From Arthrobacter sp. N199823 (lineage in GTDB: Bacteria; Actinomycetota; Actinomycetes; Actinomycetales; Micrococcaceae): DNA of 64,000 bases. The stretch lies in the NCBI RefSeq assembly GCF_002929705.1, contig NZ_PJIN01000005.1, positions 248,001 through 312,000 of the forward strand, given 5' to 3'. Numbering within the stretch: the first letter of the stretch is position 1; the number at the start of each line of letters is the position of its first letter. The translations under genes and the position numbers were made by a program. Positions 7,736 to 16,289 of the stretch are shown piece by piece. The notes under the pieces were generated by a model. It made no database searches and was not told the origin of the DNA. It saw only the letters and a program-made list of their open reading frames with translations.

Positions 7736-8688
7736 GCCGGCACCGCTGCCTGTTCCAGTGCCTCGACGGCGGCCCCGGCCAGCTCGGCCAGTCGTTCCGC
7801 TTCAGAACCGCCGTCGGCAATCACCACGGCATAGCGGTTGCGCATGGTGGCACCGGCCGCGAAGTTGACCTCTTCCGAAAAGAACGGTGCCGGCCCCATG
7901 CACGCAAACGGCTCAGAACGGGCGAACCACTGGGGCGGATGCTGGGCATTGCCGCTGTCATCAACCATGAGAACTGTGGACACCGCCTCCGTTTCATCGT
8001 GTTGGCCGATGAAGGCCAACCACGCCGCTCGAGTTCCCCTGAGTGCCTCGCCTGTCGCGCCACCCGGACCCACAATTGTGCCTCCGGTGAAGGACCTGGG
8101 CCCGCGCCAGAATAGCCCGCCGTACCCCGCGTTTTCCCGCCCCTCGGTGGTGGGTGAGCCGATGTTGATGTCCCTGCCGGAAACGTTGTCCATGCTGGTG
8201 TCGAAGATAAGAGTCCACGCCCCTTCTCCGGGAACGACGCTAAATTTGCGAGTTTCCCCAACCACAAGGTCTCCGCCCTGCGTCACCCAGTGCAGTCGGT
8301 GGGCGAACGTAAAACTCCCATTGGATACTGCGCACTCAAGAATTTCTAGGTGGTCCATTCGGCCATTGTTGGGCAGCCACTGGTAGTCCTTGTCTCTCCT
8401 GTAACTGGGTCCTCCCCAAAAATTGTCCGGGCCAAAGTGCGGCAGGGACCAGGCCACGCCTTTGTGCCACAGGTGGTCGTGCGGCCGGTACACGGTGACA
8501 TTGCTGCCATCAGGAGTACGCAGGGGATAAAAGTACGGCCGCGGCGATTCTTTCTGGGCGTCAGGGGCCCAGAAGACGTAGCTGGCCACGGTTGTGCCGT
8601 TGAGGGTTATTGTGACGGCACAGTCGGTAAGGGTCCAGTCAAGTGCTGGGACTGTGGTTCCAAGTGTGTTGTTACCTGCGGCATTCAT
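7732..8688 (-). CDS. DUF6807 (PmoA-like) family protein
   Basis: 318 residues, predicted mostly beta. Recognisable family features are the stretch YRPHDHLWHKGVAW with clustered His, FWGGPSYRRDKDY, and GYGGLFWRGPRSF. The frame runs upstream to 8940, but ATG at 8688 overlaps the oxidoreductase stop as ATGA and gives the normal family start, so it is preferred. The same domain forms the C-terminal half of the fused protein at 19066-21069. Its enzymatic function is not established; repeated pairing with Gfo/Idh/MocA oxidoreductases suggests a role in the same sugar modification pathway. Confidence 0.85.
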   Translation of the reverse strand: MNAAGNNTLGTTVPALDWTLTDCAVTITLNGTTVASYVFWAPDAQKESPRPYFYPLRTPDGSNVTVYRPHDHLWHKGVAWSLPHFGPDNFWGGPSYRRDKDYQWLPNNGRMDHLEILECAVSNGSFTFAHRLHWVTQGGDLVVGETRKFSVVPGEGAWTLIFDTSMDNVSGRDINIGSPTTEGRENAGYGGLFWRGPRSFTGGTIVGPGGATGEALRGTRAAWLAFIGQHDETEAVSTVLMVDDSGNAQHPPQWFARSEPFACMGPAPFFSEEVNFAAGATMRNRYAVVIADGGSEAERLAELAGAAVEALEQAAVPA

Positions 8689-9818
8689 GCGGTTTTCACT
8701 TCCTGCTTCCATGGGTCCAAACGGCCGTCCATGCGGCCGAAGAAGGGGTTTTGGTTGTCGATCTCGCCCCGGGCGATTGTGCGTCCGCCGATGCTGGAGG
8801 CATAGATGGCTGCTGCCAGCTCCATTGTCGGCAGTGCCTCGCGAAGCGAGACCGGGGCCAGCGTCCCAGAGCTCAGGCTTTCGGCAATCACGGCATATTG
8901 GGCACCATGACCGCTGGGCTGATTTTCGCCGTCGTCCCAAAGTGCCAGCAGGTGCTCATGGCCAGGGGCTGGCGTGAGCTTCCAGTTTTTCTCGCCATAG
9001 CCGTAGAGGTGTTCCAGTTCCAGGGTGGCATTCTCGAAGTCGAGCCTGATGACAGAAGTTTCCCGAGGCGAGATGACGGAGTTGATGACTGTCGCCAAGG
9101 CGCCCGATTCAAACTGCACAACGGCTGCCGAGACATCTTCGGTATCGGTTTTACGGGCCAGTTTCGAGGCGAACGCACTCACCTGCGACCATGGTCCCCA
9201 CAGGTGCAGCAGCAGGTCAAATTGGTGGATGCCATGCCCCATGGTCGGCCCGCCGCCTTCCACGTCCCACAGGCCACGCCACGGCACATCAAAGTAGGCC
9301 TGATTGCGAAACCACAAGGTGTTGCAGACGCCAACCAGCGGACGTCCGAGCGCCCCGGATTCCCGCAAGGTGGCCAGGCGCTTGACCGCTGAACTGAAGC
9401 GATGCTGGAATATGCAACTGACACTGCCGGTCGACAGATCTTCAGCGGCCTGCAGTTCGTGTATCTGTGCCAGAGACATGGCGGGCGGCTTTTCAACCAC
9501 CACGTTCAGGTCCAGGGCCAAGGCCTCCAGTGCCAGTGGCATGTGGCTTGACGGTGGTGTGCAGATGACGACCAGGTCCACCCGACCCGCTTCCAACGCC
9601 TGCCCCATGGAAGCGGCGATATGCGGGATTCCCCATTTTTCTGCGAACTGGCTCGCTTGGCCTGGATTAATATCGATGGCCGCGACCAATGCCAGCCCCG
9701 GTTGCCCGGAGATGGCCGCCGCATGCGCATTTGCGATCCCACCAGTTCCTACGATCGCGACGTTGAATGGTCCCGGCCTGCGGGCTGAATCAGTGGAAAT
9801 AATACTTGTCATGGTCAT
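8685..9818 (-). CDS. Gfo/Idh/MocA-family oxidoreductase
   Basis: NAD(P)-dependent sugar or cyclitol oxidoreductase, 377 residues. The Rossmann motif VAIVGTGGIANAHAAAI lies at residues 19-35, and the family EKPPAMS motif with the catalytic Lys at about residue 110. The C-terminal domain has the substrate-binding GGGPTMGHGIHQFDLLLHLWG with the catalytic His/Asp region. Its start overlaps the broken SBP gene by 4 nt and its stop overlaps the DUF6807 gene by 4 nt, so the four genes form a tight operon. It matches the N-terminal half of the fusion at 19066. The substrate is unknown. Confidence 0.92.
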   Translation of the reverse strand: MTMTSIISTDSARRPGPFNVAIVGTGGIANAHAAAISGQPGLALVAAIDINPGQASQFAEKWGIPHIAASMGQALEAGRVDLVVICTPPSSHMPLALEALALDLNVVVEKPPAMSLAQIHELQAAEDLSTGSVSCIFQHRFSSAVKRLATLRESGALGRPLVGVCNTLWFRNQAYFDVPWRGLWDVEGGGPTMGHGIHQFDLLLHLWGPWSQVSAFASKLARKTDTEDVSAAVVQFESGALATVINSVISPRETSVIRLDFENATLELEHLYGYGEKNWKLTPAPGHEHLLALWDDGENQPSGHGAQYAVIAESLSSGTLAPVSLREALPTMELAAAIYASSIGGRTIARGEIDNQNPFFGRMDGRLDPWKQEVKTA

Positions 9819-11104
9819 TTCTTGATGGAGTCGGATAGTTCTTTGATGAATGCCGGGGCCGCGGCTTCAGGGGTGACACGCTCAAAAAGGATGTCCGAGG
9901 CGTAGCGGGCAAGTATCGCATCGATGGCACTTCCCCCCGCAGGGGTGATGGGAGGCGCCGGACGCACCTCATCGGCGATGGCGTCGGTATATTCGATCGC
10001 CAATCTTCCCGTGGCGTCCACTTTGTCGGCGATGGCCGCACGCACCACATTGTTGGCAGGAACGCCGCGTTCGGCAAGCAACAGGTCGCCGGACGCCTGA
10101 TCGTTCACCAAGTAGTTGAGGAATATTTGGGCTGCTTCCTGATTTTTAGTGCGCGCAGAGACAGACCAAAACATGGAGGACTTGTATTAGGCTCCCCGCT
10201 CCACGGCCTGACTCTCTCCTGGCAGGCGCAGCAATTTCAAGTCCTCGCCATGGGCTCCGGCGAAGGCCACCAACTGGGTATTCCACATGGCAGTCAACCC
10301 CATCTTGCCGGTAGCCATGGGAGTCTGGTCGAGGGCCGCTGTGGATGCTTCGATAAACGCGGAGGGCTTGCCAGTAGCTCCAGTTTGCGATGCTGTGAGG
10401 AGTCTTCGCCAGAACGACGCCAAAGTTTCTGGCTTAATGACCACATTGCCATCATCGTCATACAACCGATCCCCGTGCTGGCGTGCCCAAATATACAAGT
10501 CGCCATCGGTGGTGCCGATGCCCACACCCATGGTGCCTGGAATCTTCTTGCCGATCTCTCGGCCAAGTTCCAGATAGTCGTCCCAGCTCCATGTTGTGTC
10601 GTCAGGCAGTTCAACCTCGGCTTCCTTCAACACGTTGAGGTTCGCGGCAATGGCCAGCGTGCCAATGCCTGCCACAAGACCAACGAGTTTCCCGTCAACT
10701 TCACCTGTGTTCAAGGTGATCGGGTCGTAGTCCTTGGTCTGCAGGTCCTTGATCTGCTTTAGGTCAAAAAGCGCCCCGCGGTCCCCGTACTCGCGCACAT
10801 ATTTTTCATCCATTTGGATAATGTCCGGGGAGTCATTGGCAGCCACTTGGGTGGCAAGCTTGTCCCAGTATCCGCTCCAGTCGCTGTACTCGCCCTTGAC
10901 GGTGATATTCGGGTGGGCGGCATTGAAGTTCTCAATAATCTTCTCTGTGAGCTTGTGCCGAACATCCCCTCCCCACCAGGCAAAGCGCAATGTCACAGGC
11001 CCGTCCGCAGCGCCGCCCTGGCCGCAGGCTGTCAGCCCGACTGCAGCACTGGCAGCCAGCACTGACAATTTGAGATAAGTACGTCTGTCTGTCGTGAAAT
11101 TCAT
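9815..11104 (-). pseudogene. Sugar-binding lipoprotein (CUT1 SBP) interrupted by an in-frame TAA
   Basis: The frame from ATG 11104 encodes a lipoprotein signal (TDRRTYLKLSVLAAS, lipobox ending TAC) and the SBP core with RFAWWGGD near the start of the mature protein. It then meets TAA at 10187-10189. The same frame continues for another 123 codons to TGA at 9815, starting YKSSMFWSVSARTKN, which aligns without a gap to the paralogues at 14900 and 17570. The stop stands where paralogues have Tyr or Trp, so one substitution (TAC or TAT to TAA) explains it. Total length would be 429 residues, normal for the family. Truncation removes the C-terminal lobe. It could also be a sequencing error or, less likely, readthrough. 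Confidence 0.88.
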
Positions 11105-11167
11105 GACTTTGCCCTTCATGGCAGTTGCAACTTCATCGTTGCTCTTGTCCTTAAAAACACTGAGAAT

Positions 11168-11200
11168 GTGATCGTTCACACAAGTATTGTGAACGGTCAC
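11168..11200. promoter_or_regulatory. Inverted repeat GTGAtCGTTCACA-N7-TGTGAACGgTCAC
   Basis: Two 13-bp arms (12 of 13 paired) around a 7-nt spacer, 64 bases upstream of the SBP start at 11104. It lacks the central CG of LacI-type operators and matches neither family A nor B, so another regulator is implied. Confidence 0.6.
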
Positions 11201-11286
11201 TTTTTTGTCAATAGCCCGCACCCCCAGCGCCCTGCACTCAACTTGACGACCGATGCGGCGAATCATCTCATCCTAATAACAATGGG

Positions 11287-11343
11287 TAAGCGCTTTCTTG
11301 ACGTGCGCCAGTCCCTTTGCTAGGTTTCGAGAAAGCGTTTTCT
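11287..11343 (+). promoter_or_regulatory. Promoter flanked by two family A operators
   Basis: TTGACG (11298-11303), 17-nt spacer, TAGGTT (11321-11326). TAAGCGCTTTCTT (11287-11299) overlaps the -35 box, and GAGAAAGCGTTTTCT (11329-11343) covers the expected transcription start. A repressor at both sites would block the SBP-esterase operon starting at 11400. Confidence 0.65.
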
Positions 11344-11399
11344 GTGACCGGAGCCACAATGGCTCGATGGACGGAAACGCAACCATGAGAGGTTGGACA

Positions 11400-12698
11400 A
11401 TGGTGTTTCGGCTCAAGAAAACAACACTTCTTGCAACATCGGCCCTTACAGCGGCAGCGTTGCTACTCACCGGATGCGGGGCCACCAGCTCCCCCGAGAA
11501 GGAGGGGACAGCGGCCGATCCGGTGACCATTCGCTTCGCATGGTGGGGCAACGACGCCCGCGCCAAGGCCACCTTTGACGTCATCAAGGCCTTCGAAGCC
11601 GAAAACCCCGGCATCAAGGTCAAGGGTGAGAATACCGAATTCAGCTCTTACTGGGACAAGATGGCCACCCAGGTTGCCGGCGGTGACACCCCGGACGTAT
11701 TGGCCATGAGCGGCTCCTACCCCAGCGAGTACTCCAGCCGCGGGGTCTTGCTGGATCTGGACACGCTCAAGGACCCAATCGACACCTCCAAATTCGCACC
11801 GGGCACGGTCGAACTGGGCCAGATCGACGGCAAGCAGTACACCATCACGGCAGGTGTGAACTCGATGTCGATGGTCCTTGACCCCGCAGTCTTCAAGGCG
11901 GCCGGCGTCGAACTTCCCGACGACGAGACATGGACCTGGGATGAATACCAGGACATTGCCACCAAGATCACCGAGAACTCCCCCAAGGGCACCTTCGGCA
12001 CCACGCCCATGGCCAACGACTCCTTCTTCGCAGTCTGGGCCCGTCAGGGCGGGGAACCCCTATATGCCGACGACGGAAAACAGCTGGGCATCAGCGAGGC
12101 CCGCGTGACCGAATGGCTGCAAATGAACTTGGATCTGCAAAAATCCGGTGCCTCCCCGGGCGCCTCCCAGGTGGTCGAGGACGTATCGGCACAGCCGGAG
12201 CAGACACTCATTGGCCAAGGCAAGCAAGGCATGAAGGTCTCCTGGAGCAACCAGATGAATTCCTATTCAGGCAATGAACTTCTCATGGTGAAGATGCCGG
12301 GCGAAACCCCCACCGGCGGCGCATGGCTGCGTTCCTCCATGGAGTACGGCATCTCGGCCAAGTCAGAAAACACGGCGGCCGCCGCAAAGTTCGTCAGCTT
12401 CCTGGTCAACAGCGAGGAAGCCGGAAAGCTGATCAAGAGTGACCGCGGCATGCCCGCCAACGTTGATGTCCGCGCCACTGTCCTCCCACTGCTGAAGGAC
12501 AACCAGAAAAAGGAAGCCGCGTACCTTGACCGCATCGCGGAGATGAAGCTGACCCCGCCGCTGCCGTTCCCGGCCGGATCCTCGGCAACCATGGAAGTGT
12601 TGAACCGCAACATGACAGATGTTCTCTTCGAAAAGACGACTCCGGCCGAGGCCGCCAAGAAGTTCATCGACGAAGTCAACCTGAACCTGGCCAAGTAG
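11400..12698 (+). CDS. Sugar-binding lipoprotein of a CUT1 ABC importer
   Basis: 432 residues, surface-anchored. The lipoprotein signal peptide runs MVFRLKKTTLLATS to lipobox LLTGC, with Cys26 the predicted lipidated residue; it lacks the RR motif seen in the other SBPs here. The mature start has IRFAWWGND, the family signature of these paralogues, and DMSGSYPSEYSSRG-like residues line the ligand cleft. ATG at 11400 has GAGAGG 7 nt upstream; the frame extends further but without family sequence. No permease follows; two esterases do. Ligand unknown, probably an acylated or acidic oligosaccharide given the esterases. Confidence 0.93.
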   Translation: MVFRLKKTTLLATSALTAAALLLTGCGATSSPEKEGTAADPVTIRFAWWGNDARAKATFDVIKAFEAENPGIKVKGENTEFSSYWDKMATQVAGGDTPDVLAMSGSYPSEYSSRGVLLDLDTLKDPIDTSKFAPGTVELGQIDGKQYTITAGVNSMSMVLDPAVFKAAGVELPDDETWTWDEYQDIATKITENSPKGTFGTTPMANDSFFAVWARQGGEPLYADDGKQLGISEARVTEWLQMNLDLQKSGASPGASQVVEDVSAQPEQTLIGQGKQGMKVSWSNQMNSYSGNELLMVKMPGETPTGGAWLRSSMEYGISAKSENTAAAAKFVSFLVNSEEAGKLIKSDRGMPANVDVRATVLPLLKDNQKKEAAYLDRIAEMKLTPPLPFPAGSSATMEVLNRNMTDVLFEKTTPAEAAKKFIDEVNLNLAK

Positions 12699-12718
12699 CG
12701 TTCCAACCGCCCCACATT

Positions 12719-12748
12719 GCCGGGCACCTGATCCTTCAGGTGCCCGGC
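12719..12748 (+). terminator. Intra-operon hairpin after the SBP gene
   Basis: 13-bp stem (12719-12731 with 12736-12748), TCCT loop, followed by CTTTT. It probably lowers readthrough into the esterases so that the binding protein is made in excess. Confidence 0.75.
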
Positions 12749-12770
12749 CTTTTCACCGAAAGGCAACTCC

Positions 12771-13931
12771 GTGGATCACTCCGCGCGGCCCAGCGCCATC
12801 CCCGGCTACGAGGACTGGCCCGCCCATGTCCGTTCCCACCGTCCCTCGGACGTCCCGTCGCGGTCAGGCGCACTGGCCGGCGTGCTGGGCGTCCCCGCTC
12901 CCCCTGCCGAGATTTCCGTCGTTGTCGATTGGGAGGACACGCACGACGGCGTCACCACCTCCGCGATCAGCTGGCAGTTGGGCTTTGGGCCGCGCACGCA
13001 GGCCTGGCGGGTGACGCCGGCCGGCGCAACCGGACAGCTGCCGGGGATACTTGCCCTGCACTGCCACGGCGGCAACAAATACACTGGCGCAAGCAGGCTG
13101 GTGGAGTTCCCACCGGGACGCTCGGAGCCGGATACTGAGACCGACCCTCGGAGACACGATCTTTATGGCGGCCGCGCTCTTGCATCGGAGCTGGCTAGGG
13201 ACGGTTTTGCCGTGCTGGCGCATGACGCTTTTTCCTGGGGCAGCCGCCGCTTCGATCTGGACACGCCGCCGTGGCGGACTGCCGACGCACTTGCTGGCCG
13301 CCACGCCCAATGGCGGGAAGCCGGCCGGACGCCCGGAACTGCCGAACGCTACAATGCCGCCGCCGCCTTCCACGAGGACACGGTGGCCAAGGCTGCGGGG
13401 CTGGCGGGAACCAGCCTGGCCGGCACCGTGGCCCACGACGACCTCGCCGCCCTCCAAGTGCTGGCATCCCTGCCCGGCATCGACCCCGAGCGGCTGGGGT
13501 GTCTGGGATTTTCCGGCGGCGGCGGACGCGCCGTCGTGCTGGCCGCACTGTCCCCGGCGATCCGCAGCTATGTGGTCACGGCCATGATGACCACCTTTGA
13601 ATCACTGTTTCCCTCGTATCTGGATGCCCATTCCTGGCTGCTGCAGACGCCCGGACTTGCCCGGCTTGGCGAGTGGCCGGAGCTGACGGGGCTCTCGGAA
13701 GCCGGCCAATTCCTGGTTCAGTACGGCCTCGAGGATCCCCTGTTTCCGGCCGACGGCATGCGTGACGCCAACAGGATGCTCGACGATCTGCACGCCACCG
13801 GCCGCTACAAAGGCAGCTTTTGGCCCGGCGGCCATGAGTTCACGGTTCCCATGCAGGCGGAAGCGTTCGCGTTCCTACGCGAGTCCCTTACCCCTGCTGC
13901 TCTCCCCACCCCCGAAAGGTTTCCCCAGTGA
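12771..13931 (+). CDS. Alpha/beta hydrolase, acetyl esterase-like
   Basis: 386 residues with no signal peptide. LALHCHGGNKY forms the oxyanion HG region, GCLGFSGGGGRAVVLAAL is the nucleophile elbow (GxSxG), YGLEDPLFP carries the likely acid Asp and GGHEFTVP the catalytic His. The size and a long N-terminal extension resemble the dienelactone-hydrolase/acetylxylan-esterase-like group rather than lipases. Start is GTG at 12771 with AAGG upstream. Its stop overlaps the next esterase start (GTGA). It lies between SBP genes, so the imported sugar is probably deacylated here. The exact acyl group is not known. Confidence 0.85.
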   Translation: MDHSARPSAIPGYEDWPAHVRSHRPSDVPSRSGALAGVLGVPAPPAEISVVVDWEDTHDGVTTSAISWQLGFGPRTQAWRVTPAGATGQLPGILALHCHGGNKYTGASRLVEFPPGRSEPDTETDPRRHDLYGGRALASELARDGFAVLAHDAFSWGSRRFDLDTPPWRTADALAGRHAQWREAGRTPGTAERYNAAAAFHEDTVAKAAGLAGTSLAGTVAHDDLAALQVLASLPGIDPERLGCLGFSGGGGRAVVLAALSPAIRSYVVTAMMTTFESLFPSYLDAHSWLLQTPGLARLGEWPELTGLSEAGQFLVQYGLEDPLFPADGMRDANRMLDDLHATGRYKGSFWPGGHEFTVPMQAEAFAFLRESLTPAALPTPERFPQ

Positions 13932-14833
13932 CCCCGTCAGCAACATCCGTGACAGCAACGTCGTCAACAGCAGCACCGGCGACAGCACCCACGGCCGCGG
14001 CATCAACTGCGACCGCCCGGCACTTCAAGGTAACCTTGACCGGCGTCGAACTTGCTGAGAATCAGAAGCCCGCGCAGGGCCCGAGCGTGGAGGCGTTCTG
14101 CCCGCCGGAACTTGCTGGCCACCCCGTCTTCATGGTCCTGCCCGGCGGCGCCTACCACCAGCATGCCGAGCATGAGGGCCGTGACGTGGCGCTGTGGCTC
14201 AACTCGCTGGGCCTGAACGCCGCGGTCCTGGCGTACAGCGTTGCCGAGGACGTGCCGGCGGACGCCCTGCACCCGGCACCGCTGCGGGATGCCCGGGCGG
14301 TGCTTGCCTGGTTGCGCGGCGGCGAATCCGGGTTTTCCGTGGATACCTCCAGGATCGGGGTCATGGGATTCTCCGCCGGCGGGCATCTTGCCGCCACACT
14401 GTCCACGGGGGTCGACGCCAGCGCCGGGCCCGCCTTGGACCGGCCAGACCTTGCGGTGCTCGCCTACCCGGTGATTTCCATGGTCTCCCACTGCCACGAG
14501 GGATCGGTTGAGGCACTGTTGGGCCCGGCGCCCGCCCTATCCCAACGCCGAGCCCTCTCTGCCGACCAAGCCGTGGACGCGGCAACGCCCCCGACATTCT
14601 TGTGGCACACCGCCGACGACGACGCGGTGCCAGTGGAGAACTCGCTGTCCCACGCGGGAGCCCTGGCCCGCCACGGCGTGCCCTTTGCGCTTCATGTCTT
14701 CCCCCAGGGCCGGCATGGCCTGGGTCTGGCAGTCAATGAGCCTGGTCCCGGCAGGCATCCGGCAGCCGACTGGTCCCGGCTGTGCCAGAACTGGCTTGAC
14801 GGGCGGGGCTGGCTGGACGGCTGGCCCGCCTAG
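13928..14833 (+). CDS. Alpha/beta hydrolase, BD-FAE/acetyl esterase type
   Basis: 301 residues. MVLPGGAYHQHAEHEGRDVA holds the HGG-like oxyanion region (PGGAY), GVMGFSAGGHLAATL is the nucleophile elbow, and HTADDDAVPVENS plus FPQGRHGLGL carry the acid and His of the triad. This order is typical of cytoplasmic carbohydrate acetyl esterases. GTG at 13928 overlaps the previous stop, and GAAAGG lies 8 nt upstream. The first 35 residues are Thr-, Ala- and Ser-rich and probably disordered. Together with the preceding gene it points to a multiply acetylated substrate. Confidence 0.88.
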   Translation: MTPSATSVTATSSTAAPATAPTAAASTATARHFKVTLTGVELAENQKPAQGPSVEAFCPPELAGHPVFMVLPGGAYHQHAEHEGRDVALWLNSLGLNAAVLAYSVAEDVPADALHPAPLRDARAVLAWLRGGESGFSVDTSRIGVMGFSAGGHLAATLSTGVDASAGPALDRPDLAVLAYPVISMVSHCHEGSVEALLGPAPALSQRRALSADQAVDAATPPTFLWHTADDDAVPVENSLSHAGALARHGVPFALHVFPQGRHGLGLAVNEPGPGRHPAADWSRLCQNWLDGRGWLDGWPA

Positions 14834-14899
14834 CCCCTGGCACCTCCCGCCCATCACGAAAAACTCTACGTATCCCATCCCGATCCGAAAGAAGGCACC

Positions 14900-16207
14900 A
14901 TGAACTCCACGATCAATAGACGCCAGTTCGGCCAACTCCTGCTCGGCACTGCCGCGGTGGGTCTCTTCGCCACTGCCTGTGGCAACAAACAGGGCACATC
15001 CGCCGACGGCAAGGTCACACTTGGTTTCGCCTGGTGGGGCAACGAGTTCCTCAACGCCCAAACCAATGAGGTGTCGGCAGCATTTGTGAAGGCACACCCC
15101 GCAGTCACAGTCGACCCCCGTCCTGGCGACTGGGGCAGCTACTGGGACAAGCTCGCCACCGTCACAGCCGGCAAGGACTCCCCCGATATCATCCAGATGG
15201 ACCAGAAATACATTGCCGAATACGGGGGCCGGGGAGCCCTCATGGATCTTGCCACGTTGGAGGTGGACACATCCAAGCTGGACAAGGAGGCGCTGGCCAC
15301 CGGACAGTACGCCGGCAAGCAGTACGGCTTCAGCACAGGCCAAAACGCCCTGGTGGTCATGGCCAACACCGCAGTGTTCAAGGAGGCAGGCGTGGAGCTG
15401 CCCGATGACCTCACTTGGACCTGGGACGACTATACAAAACTGGCAGCCTCGATCACCGCTGCCGGCGAGGGCAAGCTTTATGGTGCGTCGTACGGAAACA
15501 ACGAGTCAAGCCTGATCATCTGGCTGGGCCAGCACGGCGAACAGCTGTACACCACGGATGGGAAACTCGGCTTCAAACCGGAGACGGCCGCCACGTTCTG
15601 GGAGCAGCTCAAGCTCCAGCGGGATGAGAAGTCCAGCCCTCCGGCCAGCATCCACAGCGAGGACGCCTCGGCCAGCCTGGAGAACAGCCTGTTTGGCACC
15701 AACTGCCTGGCCATGGGCTGGAGCTGGACTAACCAGCTGGCGTCACTGGAAAGCGCCACCGGCAGCGAAATCAAGATGCTCCGCTCCCCCAGCCTGAGCG
15801 GATCCGCCGCCGAAAATGGCATGTACTACAAGCCCACCATGTACTGGTCCATCTCCTCCCAGTCCAGGAATCCAGAGGAAGCGGCCACGTTTGTTGACTT
15901 CCTGCTCAACAATGTCGACGCCGGAAAAATCCTGATGACCGACCGTGGCATTCCCACCAACAGCGAGGTGCTGGCCGCCATCACCCCCGAGCTGAAGCCT
16001 TCCGATGCCACAGTGGTGAAGTTCTTGGCAGACATCAAGGCTGACATCAACCAGGCTCCGTCCATACCTCCTGTCGGCGCCAGCGGCGTACAGGACGCGA
16101 TCATCCGCTGTACCACCGATGTGCTCTTCGGCAAGGTTTCTCCGGAGCAGGCCGCCACCGCCTTCACCACCGAGGTTCAGGGAATGTTGGACGCCGCCCG
16201 CAAGTAA
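14900..16207 (+). CDS. Sugar-binding lipoprotein of a CUT1 ABC importer
   Basis: 435 residues. The N-terminus INRRQFGQLLLGTAAVGLFATAC has a twin-arginine-like RRQF and a lipobox with Cys27, so Tat export is possible. LGFAWWGNE follows at the mature start. ATG at 14900 has GAAGG upstream. Closely similar in layout to the SBPs at 9815, 17570 and 49403, which share QMDxKYxAEY and WTWDDYxxL stretches. It follows the two esterases by 66 nt and precedes the dehydratase at 16290, which has its own operator. No permease is adjacent. Confidence 0.93.
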   Translation: MNSTINRRQFGQLLLGTAAVGLFATACGNKQGTSADGKVTLGFAWWGNEFLNAQTNEVSAAFVKAHPAVTVDPRPGDWGSYWDKLATVTAGKDSPDIIQMDQKYIAEYGGRGALMDLATLEVDTSKLDKEALATGQYAGKQYGFSTGQNALVVMANTAVFKEAGVELPDDLTWTWDDYTKLAASITAAGEGKLYGASYGNNESSLIIWLGQHGEQLYTTDGKLGFKPETAATFWEQLKLQRDEKSSPPASIHSEDASASLENSLFGTNCLAMGWSWTNQLASLESATGSEIKMLRSPSLSGSAAENGMYYKPTMYWSISSQSRNPEEAATFVDFLLNNVDAGKILMTDRGIPTNSEVLAAITPELKPSDATVVKFLADIKADINQAPSIPPVGASGVQDAIIRCTTDVLFGKVSPEQAATAFTTEVQGMLDAARK

Positions 16208-16253
16208 CCAACAGCCCCAATTGTTGGCTGGATCACAATAACGTAAGGTACGA

Positions 16254-16271
16254 TGAGAAAACGCTTTCTCA
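16254..16271. promoter_or_regulatory. Operator, family A (TGAGAAAACGCTTTCTCA)
   Basis: Near-perfect 18-bp palindrome ending 18 bases before the dehydratase ATG. Its reverse complement is identical to the site at 28278-28295 beside a LacI gene. Confidence 0.78.
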
Positions 16272-16289
16272 TGGACTGAAAGGGCCATC

